Source: a virus
Direction: 5' to 3' (one strand)
DNA length: 37,301 bases
Virus record (IMG/VR): IMGVR_UViG_3300032046_000095
Location: 1-37,301 of that record
Translations under genes and position numbers: made by a program
Shown here: positions 8,174 to 16,347 of the stretch, one piece after another
How positions within the stretch are numbered: the stretch's first letter is position 1
Layout of the letters: each line of letters starts with the position of its first letter
The notes under the pieces: generated by a model
The model's input: the letters and a program-made list of their open reading frames with translations, nothing else
Database searches by the model: none
Told to the model about the DNA's origin: nothing

Positions 8174-8578
8174 ATGGCAGACGGTATTGTAACGGCAATT
8201 CTGGAAGATCTACAGGATCATCTCCTGTTAGTAGGCGCAATGAGCCAACCTGCAGCGATCTATTGTTCCTTGTGGATTGGAGATCCATTAGGGGCAGGTG
8301 CAGAAGTAACAGGCACAGCTTACGCACGGGAAAACTCCACATTTGGAGCCGCCACTACGCTTGGGGAAGTTGTCACTTCGGCAAACAGTGTGGCTATCGA
8401 TTTCGGCACGGCTGGAGCAGGAGGATGGGGCACCGTAACGCATTTCGCTCTTTTCTCTGCAATAACTGGCGGCACAATGCTGGCATCGGTGGAACTGGAT
8501 ATTCCAAAAGTCATCGCCGTAGGAGACCCGGTTAAATTCAACATCGGAGAATGCAAACTAACCGCGACCAGATCATAG
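8174..8578 (+). CDS. Tail-tip/fibre-associated protein
   Basis: This 134-residue protein has the pattern AIYCSLWIGDPLGAG, then AYAREN, VAIDFGTAGAGGWGTVTHFALF and TMLASVELD. I recall this layout from a family of small tail-fibre-associated virion proteins found next to baseplate genes in many siphoviruses. It is predicted to be a compact beta fold. ATG 8174 is five bases after the Dit stop. The exact role is unknown. Confidence 0.65.
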   Translation: MADGIVTAILEDLQDHLLLVGAMSQPAAIYCSLWIGDPLGAGAEVTGTAYARENSTFGAATTLGEVVTSANSVAIDFGTAGAGGWGTVTHFALFSAITGGTMLASVELDIPKVIAVGDPVKFNIGECKLTATRS

Positions 8579-8587
8579 GGGGGTAAA

Positions 8588-9175
8588 ATGGGATTGCTCG
8601 ATCGGGGGGGATTAGATAAATCCCCTCTTGATCGTTCCAGCAGAGCAATCATTACTCTTTCAGGTACCGGTAACGTCAACATATCGGGGAAGGGGGATCT
8701 TTTCGTTGGGTATGTTTCCTTATCCGGTACGGGTGCAATTATCATCTCTGGGTATGGACATTTACCCGAAGTCATCAAATTATCCGGCACCGGGGCACTC
8801 GCCATAACAGGAACTGGTCATCTATCAGTTGGAGCGATATTATCCGGCACGGGTAACGTAAACGTCGGTGGATTTGGGAATCTGGAATCCTATGTTGTAT
8901 TATCCGGCACGGGTAACGTAAACGTCGGTGGATTTGGGAATCTGTTCGTATATGACACAATTGTATTCGCATTCGCCGGGACGGTTGCCATCGGGAAGAC
9001 CGTCTGCATTGACGGTCGGGATTTCACTGTGAAAAAAGATGGAGTGAACGAGATTGCATTATTCACGGGGGATTTCCCAATCATATTCCCGGATATCAGT
9101 AACGTGAAATATACGGATGCCTTGGGGAGCAGAACCGTTCTGGTTACGGTGACGAAGAAAGACAGGAAGGTTTGA
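8588..9175 (+). CDS. Tail protein with LSGTG repeats and a C-terminal DRKV module
   Basis: The start ATG 8588 follows a G-rich site. Residues about 22-120 contain five repeats of roughly 20 residues, each beginning LSGTG and ending G-x-G-x-L. The last two repeats carry a 47-bp identical DNA stretch (8838-8884 and 8898-8944). The last 75 residues (from about GTVAIGKTVCIDGRDF to DRKV) are clearly related to the separate 75-residue protein at 12603-12830. Repeats of this kind suggest a beta-helical or beta-solenoid fibre. The C-terminal module is probably an attachment domain. Confidence 0.75.
   Translation: MGLLDRGGLDKSPLDRSSRAIITLSGTGNVNISGKGDLFVGYVSLSGTGAIIISGYGHLPEVIKLSGTGALAITGTGHLSVGAILSGTGNVNVGGFGNLESYVVLSGTGNVNVGGFGNLFVYDTIVFAFAGTVAIGKTVCIDGRDFTVKKDGVNEIALFTGDFPIIFPDISNVKYTDALGSRTVLVTVTKKDRKV
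8838..8944 (+). repeat. 47-bp identical direct repeat, 60-bp period
   Basis: Bases 8838-8884 and 8898-8944 are identical, including TATCCGGCACGGGTAACG. They encode the last two LSGTG repeats of the tail protein. Perfect identity at the DNA level points to a recent duplication and makes the region prone to expansion or loss. Confidence 0.95.
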
Positions 9176-9180
9176 AAAAA

Positions 9181-12100
9181 ATGGTATATGCAGCATTAGC
9201 AAAACTGAAAAAGAACTCGGTTTCAACGACGTTATCGGCAGGGATTAGTGCCGTCGCAACCACGATCCCGGTTACCGATACCGCTGTGTTCCATGACGCA
9301 GATAGTGTCCTGATAAAAAAAGGCATTGTGATTGGTTATGATGACTCGGTAGAATCAGCATCAGAGGAAATCACGATTACCGCAGCCACCACCGTATCAG
9401 GACCGGGCAATCTTACCGGGGCAACTCGTGGTATTAAGGCAGATGGAACCGACGGAATAGCCAAAGCGTGGATTTCCGGTACGAATATCGCAGTGATGTT
9501 CTCGACCGGGATCTATGACCAGATCTGCGATAATATCGCGGCGCACGAGAGCGGCAAAGCGCCGCTTGCATCTCCAACATTCACTGGGACACCGGCTGCT
9601 CCAACGGCGGCAGTGGATACCGACACGACTCAAATAGCAACTACCGCATTTGTGAATGACCAACTCGATAGGGGTGTTCAACCACCAACATTGGTCGCTC
9701 TCGCTCCGGCAACACAGCCCGTAAAGGGCGGGGTATTCAATGGTGGGTTTGAGTTAGCACCGGCTTTCACTGCGGTACAGACGGCATCCGCCCTGTGGAT
9801 TGATGGGACTGCTGCGGGAAGTGCAACTATTGATCAGTATGGATGGTATGGTGGCGGAACTGCTGCTTTTGCGGTGTCGTTTGATACGACCGTCTCTCGT
9901 TCTGGGAAAAACTCATTAAAATTGAGCAACACAAACGCTTCTGGATTATCCTACGCAGGCAACACAAGCGGAACGACCTTGTCACCCCTTTCAAAATATT
10001 GTCCATTACTTAAAGCGTCCACTAAATATCGTCTGACATTTTGGGTAAAAACCAACAACGTAGCAGCGTCGGCTGCTCATCTCACACTTAACCAGTACGA
10101 TATATCGGCAGTTATCGGTACTACAATCACGACGACAAAAATCTCTGGGACAAACGATTGGGCTTCAGTTGTCACAGAGTTCACCTCTGATGCCGATGCT
10201 GGTGGTTCCTATGCTCGGATATTTGCATGGAACTACGTTGCAGGCAACGTCTCTGACGCATGGTTCGATGACATCACTCTTGAAGAAATCGTAGAGGACG
10301 CCTCATTCACCGGCACGATCCCAACCCCGGTCAGACCGACTCTTGTTGGGGTAACGACTACGGATAATATTGACCAGTCTTTAGATTCGGGATGGGCAGC
10401 CGCGCAACACTATGATTTAACCACAGATCCACAAAATGAAGGGGCAACTCATATCCAGACGTTCACACCGACAAGAAATAAGGTGGCAAAAATTTCTGTT
10501 AAAGTGATTGCGAAAGGCACTGGCAATTGGTCGATGGTACTACACGATGCCACCAACAATATCCTTTCGAATAAGTCTATTGCAAACGCCTCTCTTGCAG
10601 ACAATACCGTTGTTACATTCAACACTGGTTATTTGTGGACAACCGGAGCACTCCACTTTCATCTATCATCAACAGTAGCAGATGGGACAGTTTTAACTAC
10701 TGGTGTTCACGATCTTGAGACGTGTTCATATATCCAGTATTACGCGAAGCCAATGGAAAATGCCACCGCCATCTGTAACGGTGAGGAAATCTCATTAAGT
10801 GCAGACCAAGATGGTATTCTATCCGGTGCGATAATTGACCTTAATAAGGGGAAGTACCTCTATGCTGGTGCAACGGCAATTACTGATATTGATAAATTCT
10901 CTGATATTTATTCTGCATCTTCTGGTGGATACGGATCGGCTGGGACTGGTATAAATAATTGGATGTTGGAATCAATCAACGGAGGTTATGTTGAGATTTA
11001 CTCCGCTAATGATGGGACTACAAGAAATTTTGTATATAAAGTGAATACAATCCTGCCGGTGAGACATCTAAAAATAAAAAATAAAATATTCTCAGGCGCG
11101 GCTGTTGATAAAGTTTTACAGATTTCTCCAGACAATATAAATTGGACTACAATAAGGACTGTAAATACTGCGACGATGGCGAGATATTCTGAAGTTACTG
11201 AAACCGATTTGGTGAATGGGTTATCAACATTCTATATACGTTTCTACAAAGCGGCCGTGAATGATTATCTCATCGGTAATATTGTATTTTTGGAAGCCGA
11301 CCTCGACACCTCAACAATACCGAGCATCATCCTCCAGCCACTCGGCACGATGCCCCAATTTTCAGATGAAGTCGTCCTCCCCGATGCCACGTCGGGAGTG
11401 AGACTCTACCACCGTGCCGCAAAGTACGCCAACAAGAACGGCGTCGTTGTCCCGCACCTTGAGTTCTGCACCAGTGGAGCCGTTGCGATCAAGGCGATCC
11501 CCTGTGGATTCGATAACTCTGGGTGCACGTCACCATGTATCCAGATACTTGATATCAACGGAGACGCGACCGGATATCCCCTGCACGACGGAGACTATTG
11601 TGCCGTCTCTCCCGCGTTGAGCAACCGTGTCACATACAAGATGGGTGCATCGAGCGGAGAGACTATCAGTGCCATCACCATGAACCGCCTCTACCTCTCC
11701 TCGAATGGCGTCGCAAACTCCGCCACGAAAGATCCCTCACATCAGTTCAATTTCTATTTGGGAATGTTGAAGCACGGCATCCAGAAGGTCGTGGAGAAGT
11801 TACAGGGTGCGGTGAATGATATCGCAAGAGCGATTCACTGGGAATGGGGTCTGATAGTTGCATCCGGCACGGCATATGCACTCACGACCACGCTCGCCGT
11901 AATCAATTTCGGAACGACCGGGAATCTTGAGATCAACCTTCCAGATGTGGGGATATATGAGATTACGGCACTCGTTCATGACGACATGTCAGCGGTCACC
12001 GTCTCAGCCGCCGCGAACTACTCCCTCTACCAACCCTATATCGATGGCGTGGCAATGACGAACGGCGAGCAGATGGGACTTAGAACGTCCATCCTCGCGG

Positions 12101-12276
12101 CGGCAGCCGTGGGTATGGATGCAAATACCGTTTACCTCTCGTGGATCATCTCCTCCTCTCACCCCGGCACGCTGGTCTCGATCTACGCGAAGAAGAACTC
12201 CGCAACGACCGGGGCATGGAACGTCGTGAGTGACGCCACGGGGTGGACGAAACTGCGCTACAAGAGGATCGCATGA
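9181..12276 (+). CDS. Large tail fibre / receptor-binding protein with carbohydrate-binding-like modules
   Basis: This is the longest gene. ATG 9181 has AGGAAGG ten bases upstream; TTG 9172 is possible but too close to that site. Near residues 128-165 there is the phage fibre repeat LASPTFTGTPAAPTAA followed by TTQIATTAFV. Residues about 185-365 resemble a CBM4/9-like sandwich (NGGFELA, SGKNSLKLSNT, WFDDITLEE), and a second sandwich follows to about 525. The C-terminal 160 residues are beta-rich and end in LRYKRIA. The stretch encoding about residues 540-710 is visibly more AT-rich than its flanks. Role: host attachment, inferred. Confidence 0.8.
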   Translation: MVYAALAKLKKNSVSTTLSAGISAVATTIPVTDTAVFHDADSVLIKKGIVIGYDDSVESASEEITITAATTVSGPGNLTGATRGIKADGTDGIAKAWISGTNIAVMFSTGIYDQICDNIAAHESGKAPLASPTFTGTPAAPTAAVDTDTTQIATTAFVNDQLDRGVQPPTLVALAPATQPVKGGVFNGGFELAPAFTAVQTASALWIDGTAAGSATIDQYGWYGGGTAAFAVSFDTTVSRSGKNSLKLSNTNASGLSYAGNTSGTTLSPLSKYCPLLKASTKYRLTFWVKTNNVAASAAHLTLNQYDISAVIGTTITTTKISGTNDWASVVTEFTSDADAGGSYARIFAWNYVAGNVSDAWFDDITLEEIVEDASFTGTIPTPVRPTLVGVTTTDNIDQSLDSGWAAAQHYDLTTDPQNEGATHIQTFTPTRNKVAKISVKVIAKGTGNWSMVLHDATNNILSNKSIANASLADNTVVTFNTGYLWTTGALHFHLSSTVADGTVLTTGVHDLETCSYIQYYAKPMENATAICNGEEISLSADQDGILSGAIIDLNKGKYLYAGATAITDIDKFSDIYSASSGGYGSAGTGINNWMLESINGGYVEIYSANDGTTRNFVYKVNTILPVRHLKIKNKIFSGAAVDKVLQISPDNINWTTIRTVNTATMARYSEVTETDLVNGLSTFYIRFYKAAVNDYLIGNIVFLEADLDTSTIPSIILQPLGTMPQFSDEVVLPDATSGVRLYHRAAKYANKNGVVVPHLEFCTSGAVAIKAIPCGFDNSGCTSPCIQILDINGDATGYPLHDGDYCAVSPALSNRVTYKMGASSGETISAITMNRLYLSSNGVANSATKDPSHQFNFYLGMLKHGIQKVVEKLQGAVNDIARAIHWEWGLIVASGTAYALTTTLAVINFGTTGNLEINLPDVGIYEITALVHDDMSAVTVSAAANYSLYQPYIDGVAMTNGEQMGLRTSILAAAAVGMDANTVYLSWIISSSHPGTLVSIYAKKNSATTGAWNVVSDATGWTKLRYKRIA

Positions 12277-12284
12277 GGTGAAAT

Positions 12285-12536
12285 ATGGTTGAAAAAACAT
12301 CTGATGAATTGAAAACGATGTCCGATCAGGACTTCGTGAAGTACCGCAAGGATGAAGAAATCAACACGGCCAAGGAGCGGGAAACCGGGAAAGCAAAGAC
12401 CGACTTCATGGTGCAGCGGGACGCCGCATTAAAAGCGTTCGATGCGGAGACACAGAAGCAGATCGGGGATCTGAATCTGTCGAGGTCGGCACAACGCACG
12501 GCTCTCGAAAAGACATGGACCTGGACTGAGGCATAA
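12285..12536 (+). CDS. Small helical protein of unknown function
   Basis: This 83-residue, highly charged, fully helical protein starts at ATG 12285 behind GAGGTGA and stops at 12536. Heptad-like spacing over residues 25-75 suggests a coiled coil. It lies between two fibre/tail genes and may be a fibre assembly chaperone, which are often small and helical; this is an inference from position and composition. Confidence 0.6.
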   Translation: MVEKTSDELKTMSDQDFVKYRKDEEINTAKERETGKAKTDFMVQRDAALKAFDAETQKQIGDLNLSRSAQRTALEKTWTWTEA

Positions 12537-12538
12537 AC

Positions 12539-12601
12539 GTGGAGTTCAACAGGAACGTGTCTGTAAACGGTTCGGGATTACGTTACAAGAGGATAGCATG
12601 A
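12539..12601 (+). pseudogene. Duplicated fragment of the large fibre C-terminus (20 codons)
   Basis: A 20-residue frame starting at GTG 12539 ends in GSGLRYKRIA. The last seven residues, LRYKRIA plus stop, are the same as the end of the large fibre at 12276, although the codons differ slightly. The next gene starts directly after it, as in the first copy. This looks like the remnant of a duplicated fibre 3' end rather than a working gene; a very small peptide cannot be excluded. Confidence 0.5.
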
Positions 12602-12602
12602 G

Positions 12603-12830
12603 ATGACAGTATCCAATACATTCACATTTTCGGGCAGTCTATTGGCAGGGAAAACCGTCTGTATTGACACCGAAAACCGTACTGTGGAAAACGATGGAAC
12701 GAACGCACTCAAAAACTTTACCGGAACATTTCCAAAGATGTACCCCGGGAATAATACGGTAATTTATACGGATGCATTCGGAAGCCGGACGGTTGCAGTC
12801 ACGGTGACAAAACAGGACAGGAAGGTGTAA
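12603..12830 (+). CDS. DRKV-module tail protein
   Basis: This 75-residue protein matches the last 75 residues of the LSGTG-repeat protein: both share GKTVCID, FTG-x-FP, an IYTDAFGSRTV / KYTDALGSRTV block and the ending DRKV. It appears as a free-standing single domain, probably a small beta sandwich. In both places it directly precedes a large tail protein. It may form a collar or attachment point for that protein; the role is inferred. Confidence 0.75.
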   Translation: MTVSNTFTFSGSLLAGKTVCIDTENRTVENDGTNALKNFTGTFPKMYPGNNTVIYTDAFGSRTVAVTVTKQDRKV

Positions 12831-12831
12831 A

Positions 12832-14685
12832 ATGGCATACGAAGTTTGGTTATTTAATGCAGCAGCGGAAAATGTTGCTATCCTCGAAAATGCGTATGAT
12901 ATCCAGCGCACCGAGAAAATCAATCAGACCCCGACCCTCTCCTTCTCCTTACCGGCGGATGATGCAAAGGCATCATTCCTGACCTCTGCGTATGACGCGA
13001 AAATATGGAACACGATTAAAAGCCGGTTTGAGGGACTCTACATGCTCGATGATTGCACCGAGAAATGGGATCCGTCCGGCAGTATCATTGAAGCCAACTA
13101 TTCCGGCGTAATGATACAACTTATCTCCGAGGAGAACATCACTTACGATACCACCGTCACTCCAAAAACCCCAACGCAGATTATCACGGCTCTCCTTGCC
13201 CTCCAACAGCATACCCCCGCGATCACGGTCGGAACTATCCAACCAACAACCTCGTTTGCGTTTGCGATTGAGAATGCCAACCTGCTGGAAGCAATCCTGA
13301 AATGTGTAGATTACCTCGGGGGATGGATAGAAGTTGATGCAGACCGGCACCTGAACTGGTATAACGAACCTGCATTAACAACGCCTGTAAGGGAGATCAG
13401 GTACAAAAAGAATATGAGGGGGGTCACCCGGAAACGGGATTTCACCAATATCGTGAACAAACTCTATGCCTACGGTGATGGAGAAACGGAAGCGCAGGTC
13501 ACTCTGATCGATGCCGGGGAGACCTATGAGTACATCAAGGATGTACCCTCACAGACCGCGTATGGCGTCAGAATCAAGCGAATTACGGATAAACGGATCA
13601 TCCACCCATCCACGCTCCTAAGGTGGGCGCAGAAGGTTCTGGCAGAGTTCAAGGACCCGATCTACTACTATACGGTCGATGTGGTGAACCTCGCAGAGCA
13701 CCCGGATTTCAATTTCGATTTTGAAGAGTTGCAGATCGGGCAGATTATACGAGTAGTAAACTCCGACCTGAACAACCTATCAGTGAATGTGAAACTCGTA
13801 TCAGTCGATACCAACCTCTCAAAACCGGAGAATATTACGGTAGAGCTTGCAAATGCCACAAAGGATCTTTCGGATACCTTCTCGGATGTGAAATCATACC
13901 AGAATCTAATCCAGAATGTAGCGGTCCAGATCGGGGCCGGGCAGGTGACCGTACAAGGCATGTTCACTGTGGATGGGTGGAGATCTGCAGGAGTAACGAC
14001 TATCAATGGTGGAATGATCACCGCAAACACCGTCACAATTTCCCAAGTGAATTTTACTGTTGTAGGTGCGGGGAATATTATCGGTACCATCAATGCCTCC
14101 TCAGAAGGCATCAGGATCTCGGCGGCAAAGATCACAATCTCGGGTTCCTGTACCTTTGCATCCGGATACGATCCGACGGGGAAGATCGCAGCAGCGGGAG
14201 CGGCAGCCGATGTGAACGCGAACGTTACCACGATCAGCGGCGGGAAGATCACGGCAAATACCATCGACTGCGACCGGCTCACCACATCCACGATAAACGC
14301 GAAGACGATCACGCTCGGAATAACCGGGAGCAACGGCGTTATTCAGTCCGTGAACTACGTTGCAGATACGAGTGGATTTAAGATCGCGGGAGACGGGAAT
14401 GCAGAGTTCAATTCCGTGAAGGTGCGGGGCACGCTATATGCCTCAACACTCGAAACCGGCAATACTCTCACGGTAAAAGGAACAATCCAATCAAATAATT
14501 ATGTTGCATGGACGTCGGGGTGGCAGTTTGGAGGAAGTGGAGATATTAAATGTCTATCAATGGATATCTTTAGTATTTTTCTACATGCTTCTGCAGCCGT
14601 CTATGGATCTCTCTATACATTGAATGGAATTAATTTAATTTGGAGTGACAAAAATGGGACTCCCCATACAATTACAATGTCATGA
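12832..14685 (+). CDS. Tail-associated protein (Tal-like) with C-terminal fibre domain
   Basis: This 617-residue protein starts at ATG 12832, two bases after the upstream stop. Residues about 1-360 follow the pattern of phage minor structural / Tal proteins (VWLFNAAAENVAILENAYD, then LLEAILKCVDYLGGWIEVD, and DRKSL-type hub strands). Residues about 365-617 consist of beta-rich repeats such as TTINGGMITANTVTI and TTISGGKITANTID, typical of trimeric fibres. It probably closes the tail tip. No peptidoglycan hydrolase domain is visible, as expected for an archaeal host. The last 40 codons are more AT-rich than the rest. Confidence 0.8.
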   Translation: MAYEVWLFNAAAENVAILENAYDIQRTEKINQTPTLSFSLPADDAKASFLTSAYDAKIWNTIKSRFEGLYMLDDCTEKWDPSGSIIEANYSGVMIQLISEENITYDTTVTPKTPTQIITALLALQQHTPAITVGTIQPTTSFAFAIENANLLEAILKCVDYLGGWIEVDADRHLNWYNEPALTTPVREIRYKKNMRGVTRKRDFTNIVNKLYAYGDGETEAQVTLIDAGETYEYIKDVPSQTAYGVRIKRITDKRIIHPSTLLRWAQKVLAEFKDPIYYYTVDVVNLAEHPDFNFDFEELQIGQIIRVVNSDLNNLSVNVKLVSVDTNLSKPENITVELANATKDLSDTFSDVKSYQNLIQNVAVQIGAGQVTVQGMFTVDGWRSAGVTTINGGMITANTVTISQVNFTVVGAGNIIGTINASSEGIRISAAKITISGSCTFASGYDPTGKIAAAGAAADVNANVTTISGGKITANTIDCDRLTTSTINAKTITLGITGSNGVIQSVNYVADTSGFKIAGDGNAEFNSVKVRGTLYASTLETGNTLTVKGTIQSNNYVAWTSGWQFGGSGDIKCLSMDIFSIFLHASAAVYGSLYTLNGINLIWSDKNGTPHTITMS

Positions 14686-14943
14686 AAATCCTAAATAAAT
14701 CCAATAAAATGTAATATTATTTTCATGAACGAACGGTGTGTCGGTGAATACTTCGAAAGAATCACGATTTGGTGCGATGGGCAACCGCTGAACATCAATC
14801 ATCTTATCCCCCGAGTAAGAGATAATCTCCGCCGTTATACCCTGTTGTTTCTGGTAATGCATTCCTATGACGAATGCACCAACCAATAGTATTGCGATAA
14901 TCGCAACAATTACCAGGTATTTTATTTTGATATCTGCGTTCAT
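14680..14943 (-). CDS. Small membrane-anchored protein
   Basis: This 87-residue minus-strand protein has one N-terminal membrane helix at about residues 9-28 (YLVIVAIIAILLVGAFVIG) and a soluble tail that would face outside. Its ATG overlaps the TGA of the upstream minus-strand gene. Its 3' end overlaps the end of the Tal gene by six bases, head to head. Minus-strand placement in a plus-strand genome suggests a moron, for example superinfection exclusion; this is not shown by the sequence. Confidence 0.7.
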   Translation of the reverse strand: MNADIKIKYLVIVAIIAILLVGAFVIGMHYQKQQGITAEIISYSGDKMIDVQRLPIAPNRDSFEVFTDTPFVHENNITFYWIYLGFS

Positions 14944-15125
14944 GCGTCCTCCTCTTTGGGTAATTCTGTGAGTTTATCCCCAGTCGGTGGTTGTGCCTGG
15001 AAGGCCACGATTACGAGTGCCCGGGCTGCCTCATCCAACGAGAGTGAACCATTCACAGAATAGTTTGTCGTTCCGTCTTTGTCAATGGTTTTTACAATAG
15101 TGAGAACTTCAATCGTATTTTGCAT
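14940..15125 (-). CDS. Small hypothetical protein, first gene of minus-strand pair
   Basis: This 61-residue protein starts at ATG 15125. No Shine-Dalgarno site precedes it, but a TATA box on the minus strand (15149-15157) lies about 28 bases upstream, so the mRNA is probably leaderless. The sequence (EVLTIVKTIDKDGTTNYSVNG then LDEAARALVIVAFQA) suggests a small alpha-beta protein. The partner at 14680-14943 is a membrane protein. Function unknown. Confidence 0.65.
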   Translation of the reverse strand: MQNTIEVLTIVKTIDKDGTTNYSVNGSLSLDEAARALVIVAFQAQPPTGDKLTELPKEEDA

Positions 15126-15214
15126 GATTCTCTATTTTGTTAGCACTGATATATATCCTTTTCCCGACCATCGAACCGTAAGGTATATAATCTCGTGCTG
15201 GTATATACTCTGAT
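15126..15214. promoter_or_regulatory. Divergent archaeal promoters with paired GTATATA boxes
   Basis: On the plus strand GTATATA at 15183-15189 lies about 27 bases before ATG 15215, and a second GTATATA begins at 15201. On the minus strand GGATATATATC covers about 15148-15157, about 28 bases from the start at 15125. Neither gene has a Shine-Dalgarno site, so both transcripts are probably leaderless. The second GTATATA may be an operator, for example for the AbrB-like protein encoded next to it. Confidence 0.65.
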
Positions 15215-15403
15215 ATGGGCAACGCGCTCAAAGTCAAGGTTAATCAAGTGAGCCGGGCGATTCGGATGTCAATACCCCAAAGTATTGCCGCCACGATCGG
15301 AATCACACCCGGAGACACTGTGAGTGTTCGGGAATCGAGAGGTAAGATGATCGTGGAAAAGGTGTGTGAGACAAGTGACAACGGAAACAACAACCAAAAA
15401 TGA
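15215..15403 (+). CDS. AbrB/MazE-like (SpoVT-AbrB) DNA-binding regulator
   Basis: This 62-residue protein has the swapped-hairpin AbrB pattern: VNQVSRAIRMSIPQSIAATIGITPGDTVSVRESRGKMIVEK. Dimers of this fold bind DNA. It is the first gene of the plus-strand accessory operon and sits next to the divergent promoter, which suggests autoregulation and control of the minus-strand pair. ATG 15215 lies at the distance from the TATA box expected for a leaderless mRNA. No toxin partner is seen, so an antitoxin role is less likely. Confidence 0.85.
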   Translation: MGNALKVKVNQVSRAIRMSIPQSIAATIGITPGDTVSVRESRGKMIVEKVCETSDNGNNNQK

Positions 15404-15761
15404 GAATGGCAGCCCCGATCCGAGCCTGGAAGCCAAGGATGGGGAGACTGCCGGTACTGAGTCAGAACACAGAAAGTTAATTGTTTGCCCTCCGGATGCA
15501 GCCCTTCGTGACTGTGTCGGCTGTCGGATTATGGCCGCCTGTAAGGCCGATATCCGCGCATATCAGGCACAAGAAACCATGGAAGATCTTCTCGACATTC
15601 AGAGGGAAGACCGGGCGGATCGGGTTCGTGCCGATAAAGAAAACGAGGAACCCATCATCGATAGCGACACCATTGACGCGGTGATCCACCTTGGGGGGAG
15701 AGCCGAAGCACTTGAGCCGGGATTCGATGCCCGGGCATGGCTGGGGGCGCGGGGATTATGA
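15366..15761 (+). CDS. Hypothetical Cys-cluster protein
   Basis: This 131-residue protein starts at GTG 15366 (GTG 15375 is an alternative), overlapping the AbrB-like gene. The N-terminal 40 residues are low-complexity and charged. Residues about 41-60 contain CPPDAALRDCVGCRIMAAC, four Cys suitable for a metal. The rest is helical and acidic. It opens a series of Cys-rich small proteins. Function not recognised. Confidence 0.65.
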   Translation: MRQVTTETTTKNENGSPDPSLEAKDGETAGTESEHRKLIVCPPDAALRDCVGCRIMAACKADIRAYQAQETMEDLLDIQREDRADRVRADKENEEPIIDSDTIDAVIHLGGRAEALEPGFDARAWLGARGL

Positions 15762-15949
15762 CACGAGTTTGCCCGAAGATCAATGCCCCGTGCTGGTACT
15801 GCTCGAATGAATCGATGGGCGCGTTCTGTAACAACGACGGCAACTATGTATCTGAACTGGCGGAATGCCCGATACCGGGTGCCCGGACCGTGCCACTGGT
15901 GCCGGTTGAACTATCAGAACTTGACTGGATGCGGAGGCGTGAATCATGA
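15758..15949 (+). CDS. Cys-rich microprotein
   Basis: This 63-residue protein starts at ATG 15758, overlapping the previous stop as ATGA, with GGGGGCGCGGGGA as ribosome site. It has Cys at CPKINAPCWYC, in AFCNND and in AECPIPG, a possible zinc site. It is probably translated by coupling with its neighbours. Function unknown. Confidence 0.65.
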   Translation: MTRVCPKINAPCWYCSNESMGAFCNNDGNYVSELAECPIPGARTVPLVPVELSELDWMRRRES

Positions 15950-16347
15950 TCCGCACCATCAGGGAAGAACCGCTCGGCGTGAAAGAGATCAATGATGCGA
16001 TCGACCGGTGCGACGAGTTGCTCAACATCGGAGACCCGCTGCCGGAAGTCCGCAATCGGGACCCCACCTACCGCACGATAAAAGACCAGATCCGCAAAAC
16101 GGAGGAAATCCTGTTCCGGATGAAACGCCAGCTCGCAGATCTGCCGGCCGGCCCAATGCACGGCAAGATCGTCATTCCCGCGCCGAGCGAGTATCAGTGC
16201 AAAACCTGCGGGAACACGGACTGCCTGAATTACGTCAAGGATGATATTAAGATCCACCCCTCAAATTTGATGGCTGTATGCATCATCCGTAACCAGACGG
16301 CCCTGAACGGGTGCCTGGCATATCTCCTGCCAAAGGAGGGACCATGA
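15946..16347 (+). CDS. Hypothetical protein with C-terminal zinc-finger-like cluster
   Basis: This 133-residue protein starts at ATG 15946 (ATGA overlap). Residues about 10-65 are helical with charged heptads (KDQIRKTEEILFRMKRQL). The C-terminal half has CKTCGNTDC and two later Cys. The combination of a helical arm with a small metal site suits a nucleic-acid-binding or adaptor protein, but no family is recognised. Confidence 0.65.
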   Translation: MIRTIREEPLGVKEINDAIDRCDELLNIGDPLPEVRNRDPTYRTIKDQIRKTEEILFRMKRQLADLPAGPMHGKIVIPAPSEYQCKTCGNTDCLNYVKDDIKIHPSNLMAVCIIRNQTALNGCLAYLLPKEGP

